Source: UBA2210 sp036825195
GTDB taxonomy: Bacteria; Desulfobacterota; Syntrophia; Syntrophales; UBA2210
Reading direction: 5' to 3'
NCBI GenBank assembly: GCA_036825195.1
Contig: DAISYQ010000015.1
Span: 1 to 64,000, forward strand
DNA: 64,000 nt
Shown one piece after another: positions 62,021 to 64,000 of the stretch. The position numbers were made by a program, and so were the translations under genes. Position 1 is the stretch's first letter; every line of letters begins with the position of its first letter. The notes below the pieces were generated by a model that saw nothing but the letters and a program-made list of their open reading frames with translations, did not search any database and was not told the origin of the DNA.

Positions 62021-64000
62021 ATGGTACGAATAACCGACATACTGGAAAAGGCCCAAGAGTATCTGGCTCAAAAAGATCTCGAGATGATAGAAAAGGCCTA
62101 CATCTTTTCCGCATCGGTACATCAGGGACAGCTTCGACTGTCGGGAGAACCCTATCTTATTCATCCCCTGGAGGTGACGGGGATGCTGGTTGCAATGAGG
62201 CTTGACACAGCCACACTGATAACCGGCTTGCTCCATGACACGATAGAGGACACACTGGCTACGATTGAACAGGTGGAAGAGGCATTCGGTAAGGAGGTCG
62301 CCTTCCTCGTGGACGGATTGACCAAGATAAGCAAGATAACCTTTGGAAACCAGTTGGAGCGCCAGGCGGAGAACTTCAGGAAAATGATACTGGCCATGTC
62401 CTCAGATATCAGAATTCTTCTGATAAAATTGACTGACAGACTCCATAACATGCGCACCCTTGAGTTTCACCCACCTGACAGGCAAATGTTCATAGCCCAG
62501 GAAACGATCGAAGTATATGCGCCGTTGGCGGCACGTCTGGGTATTAACTGGATCAAGGATGACCTGGAAGACCTGTCGCTCAAATACCTCCATCCGGATG
62601 GATATTACGAACTGATGGAGCGGGTAAATAAAAACAAGGAGGAACGCGATCGATACACGGAAGAGGTGAAGGATATCATCAGGCGGCAGATAGAAAACTT
62701 TGGCCTGAAGGGGGAAGTCAGGGGAAGAGCCAAGCATTTTTACAGCATCTTCATGAAGATGCACGAACAGCGCATAAATTTTGATGAGGTGTACGATCTC
62801 ACGGCGTTCAGAATCATTCTTGATTCCGATGAGGAAAGAAAGTGTTACGAGGTTCTGAGTGTCGTCCATGCGCTCTGGAAACCCGTTCCCGGACGGTTCA
62901 AGGACTATATAGCGATGCCCAAGGCGAACAATTACCGTTCCCTCCACACGACGGTCATAGGGCCCTACGGAGAACGTGTCGAGATACAGATACGAACGAA
63001 AGAGATGGATGAGTGGGCGGACAAGGGTATTGCGGCTCATTGGCGATACAAAGAGGGCAAGGCCTCTTTAGGCGAGGATGAAGAACAGATCGACAAACTC
63101 AGGGAATTGCTCGAAGGACAGGCCGAACAGAAAGATGCTCGTGAGTTCATGAAAAATCTGAAACTCGCCCTCTATCCGGACGAGGTGTACGTCTTTACGC
63201 CGAAGGGTGACGTCAAAGCCTTCCCCAAGGGCGCCACGCCGATCGATTTTGCCTACAGTGTTCATACCGATGTGGGTAATCAATGCGTTGGGGCGAAGGT
63301 GAACAGGAGCATTGTTCCCCTCAAGTATAGACTTCAGAACGGCGATACCGTGGAGGTCATGACTCAGGCGGGACACTATCCCAGTAAAGACTGGTTGAAA
63401 TATGCGGTGACGCCGAGAGCCTTGTCCAAGATAAAACAGTGGATCAAGACCGAGGAACGCGAGAAGAGTGTCATACTTGGCAGGGAAATCCTCGAAAAAG
63501 AATTAAAAAGGCACCTTCTGAAGTTCAGCCAATTAGTCAAAGCTAATGAATTCAGCGCATTACTGGAAGAAAATTCTCTTGCAACGGTCGATGACCTGTT
63601 GGCCCTTATCGGTTATGGGAAGATGTCGGCCAAACATGTGGCAAATCAGTTGTTGCATAATGAGGAGGAAGAAAAGAAGCAAGAGAAACAAGGAATTCTG
63701 GATAGGGTCAAGAAAAGATTCAAAAAAGCTCCATCAGACGCAGGCATATCCGTTACGGGGATTGATAATATCATGGTAAGGTTCGCCAAATGCTGCAATC
63801 CTGTTCCGGGTGATGCCATCATCGGTTGCGTAACGCGGGGGAGGGGAATAACCATTCATGTGTCGGATTGCCCAAGGTTGAAAGACGCGGATACGGAACG
63901 GCTCATCGATGCGCGGTGGAACGTGAATGAGAAACAGACCTTTTCTGTCGCTATACGGGCTACCTGCAAAGACAAGAAGGGTCTTCTTTCCGAATTGAGT
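62021..64000 (+). CDS. rel: Bifunctional (p)ppGpp synthetase/hydrolase (Rel/SpoT), 3' end cut
   Basis: 660 codons are visible and the frame runs off the window. The N-terminal HD hydrolase domain has GLLHDTIEDT near residue 69; the synthetase domain has RGRAKHFYSIFMKM near 235 and RFKDYIAMPKANNYRSLHTT near 294, where the RFKD sequence is the form found in Rel/SpoT rather than monofunctional RelA. The TGS domain (VYVFTPKGDVKAFPKGATPIDFAY near 389), a zinc-finger-like KCCNPVPGD near 590 and the start of an ACT domain follow. It makes and degrades the stringent-response alarmone. Start ATG 62021, with no strong ribosome site; the gene lies 31 bases after proS. Confidence 0.92.
   Translation, partial: MVRITDILEKAQEYLAQKDLEMIEKAYIFSASVHQGQLRLSGEPYLIHPLEVTGMLVAMRLDTATLITGLLHDTIEDTLATIEQVEEAFGKEVAFLVDGLTKISKITFGNQLERQAENFRKMILAMSSDIRILLIKLTDRLHNMRTLEFHPPDRQMFIAQETIEVYAPLAARLGINWIKDDLEDLSLKYLHPDGYYELMERVNKNKEERDRYTEEVKDIIRRQIENFGLKGEVRGRAKHFYSIFMKMHEQRINFDEVYDLTAFRIILDSDEERKCYEVLSVVHALWKPVPGRFKDYIAMPKANNYRSLHTTVIGPYGERVEIQIRTKEMDEWADKGIAAHWRYKEGKASLGEDEEQIDKLRELLEGQAEQKDAREFMKNLKLALYPDEVYVFTPKGDVKAFPKGATPIDFAYSVHTDVGNQCVGAKVNRSIVPLKYRLQNGDTVEVMTQAGHYPSKDWLKYAVTPRALSKIKQWIKTEEREKSVILGREILEKELKRHLLKFSQLVKANEFSALLEENSLATVDDLLALIGYGKMSAKHVANQLLHNEEEEKKQEKQGILDRVKKRFKKAPSDAGISVTGIDNIMVRFAKCCNPVPGDAIIGCVTRGRGITIHVSDCPRLKDADTERLIDARWNVNEKQTFSVAIRATCKDKKGLLSELS

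Noticed and set aside
1..64000. CRISPR arrays, insertion sequences, prophage or integrase genes
   Set aside because: No regularly spaced repeats, transposase or integrase motifs were seen in any frame.

Overview
The window reads as a piece of the chromosome of a strictly anaerobic Gram-negative bacterium, most likely a member of the Desulfobacterota (Syntrophia- or Desulfovibrio-like). The reasons are a Mop-type molybdenum aldehyde oxidoreductase cluster whose gene order recalls the Desulfovibrio vulgaris DVU1559-DVU1551 region, a DUF6178 protein, indolepyruvate:ferredoxin oxidoreductase, many Fe-S proteins, a type III glutamine synthetase and the corrinoid/ferredoxin pair HgcAB. G+C is about one half by eye, with AT-rich patches around 14 kb, 16.2 kb and 37.5 kb. 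No tRNA, rRNA, CRISPR array, transposase or integrase was found.

Layout. 0-9 kb (+ strand): tail of a TRAP transporter permease, a membrane spermidine-synthase-like protein split into two ORFs, an iron alcohol dehydrogenase, 3-hydroxyisobutyrate dehydrogenase, a C_GCAxxG_C_C protein and glnN, several ending in strong hairpins. 9-18 kb: a CitE-like lyase and a TerB protein (-), a CoA transferase and an EamA transporter (+), an AT-rich FRG-domain gene and an MtfA-type peptidase (-), and a DUF6178 protein (+). 18-24 kb (-): an AddAB-type helicase-nuclease. 24-29.3 kb (-): thiolase plus DUF35 partner, then the mercury-methylation pair hgcA-hgcB behind a cysteine-rich MarR regulator, another C_GCAxxG_C_C protein and a BASS-family transporter. 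29.5-36 kb (-): a diguanylate cyclase, an orphan conserved protein, and an FrhB-iorA-iorB operon.

36.2-50 kb (+): a histidine phosphatase, a long AT-rich spacer with a 26-bp palindrome, then a ten-gene run for a molybdenum hydroxylase and its apparent maturation set (oxidoreductase, FAD/dicluster/CCG protein, small zinc-ribbon-like protein, methyltransferase, C_GCAxxG_C_C protein, radical SAM protein, CoA ligase, XdhC, NTP transferase-HD, histidine phosphatase), with many start/stop overlaps. 50-56 kb (+): GNAT and DUF2156 proteins, a flavin-type protein, a TudS-like desulfidase, a MutY-like glycosylase without the Fe-S loop, and a hydroxypyruvate reductase/aminotransferase pair. 56-58.7 kb (-): MFS transporter and FAD dehydrogenase. 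59-64 kb (+): ispG, proS and a truncated rel/spoT gene.

Most notable: hgcAB with a probably leaderless regulator whose operator overlaps its own promoter; the compact Mop maturation operon; and a promoter module (TTGACA, 16-bp spacer, TATGGT-like -10, plus a shared upstream block) repeated in front of unrelated minus-strand genes. Family names come from reading the protein sequences and memory of the families; no database search was run.
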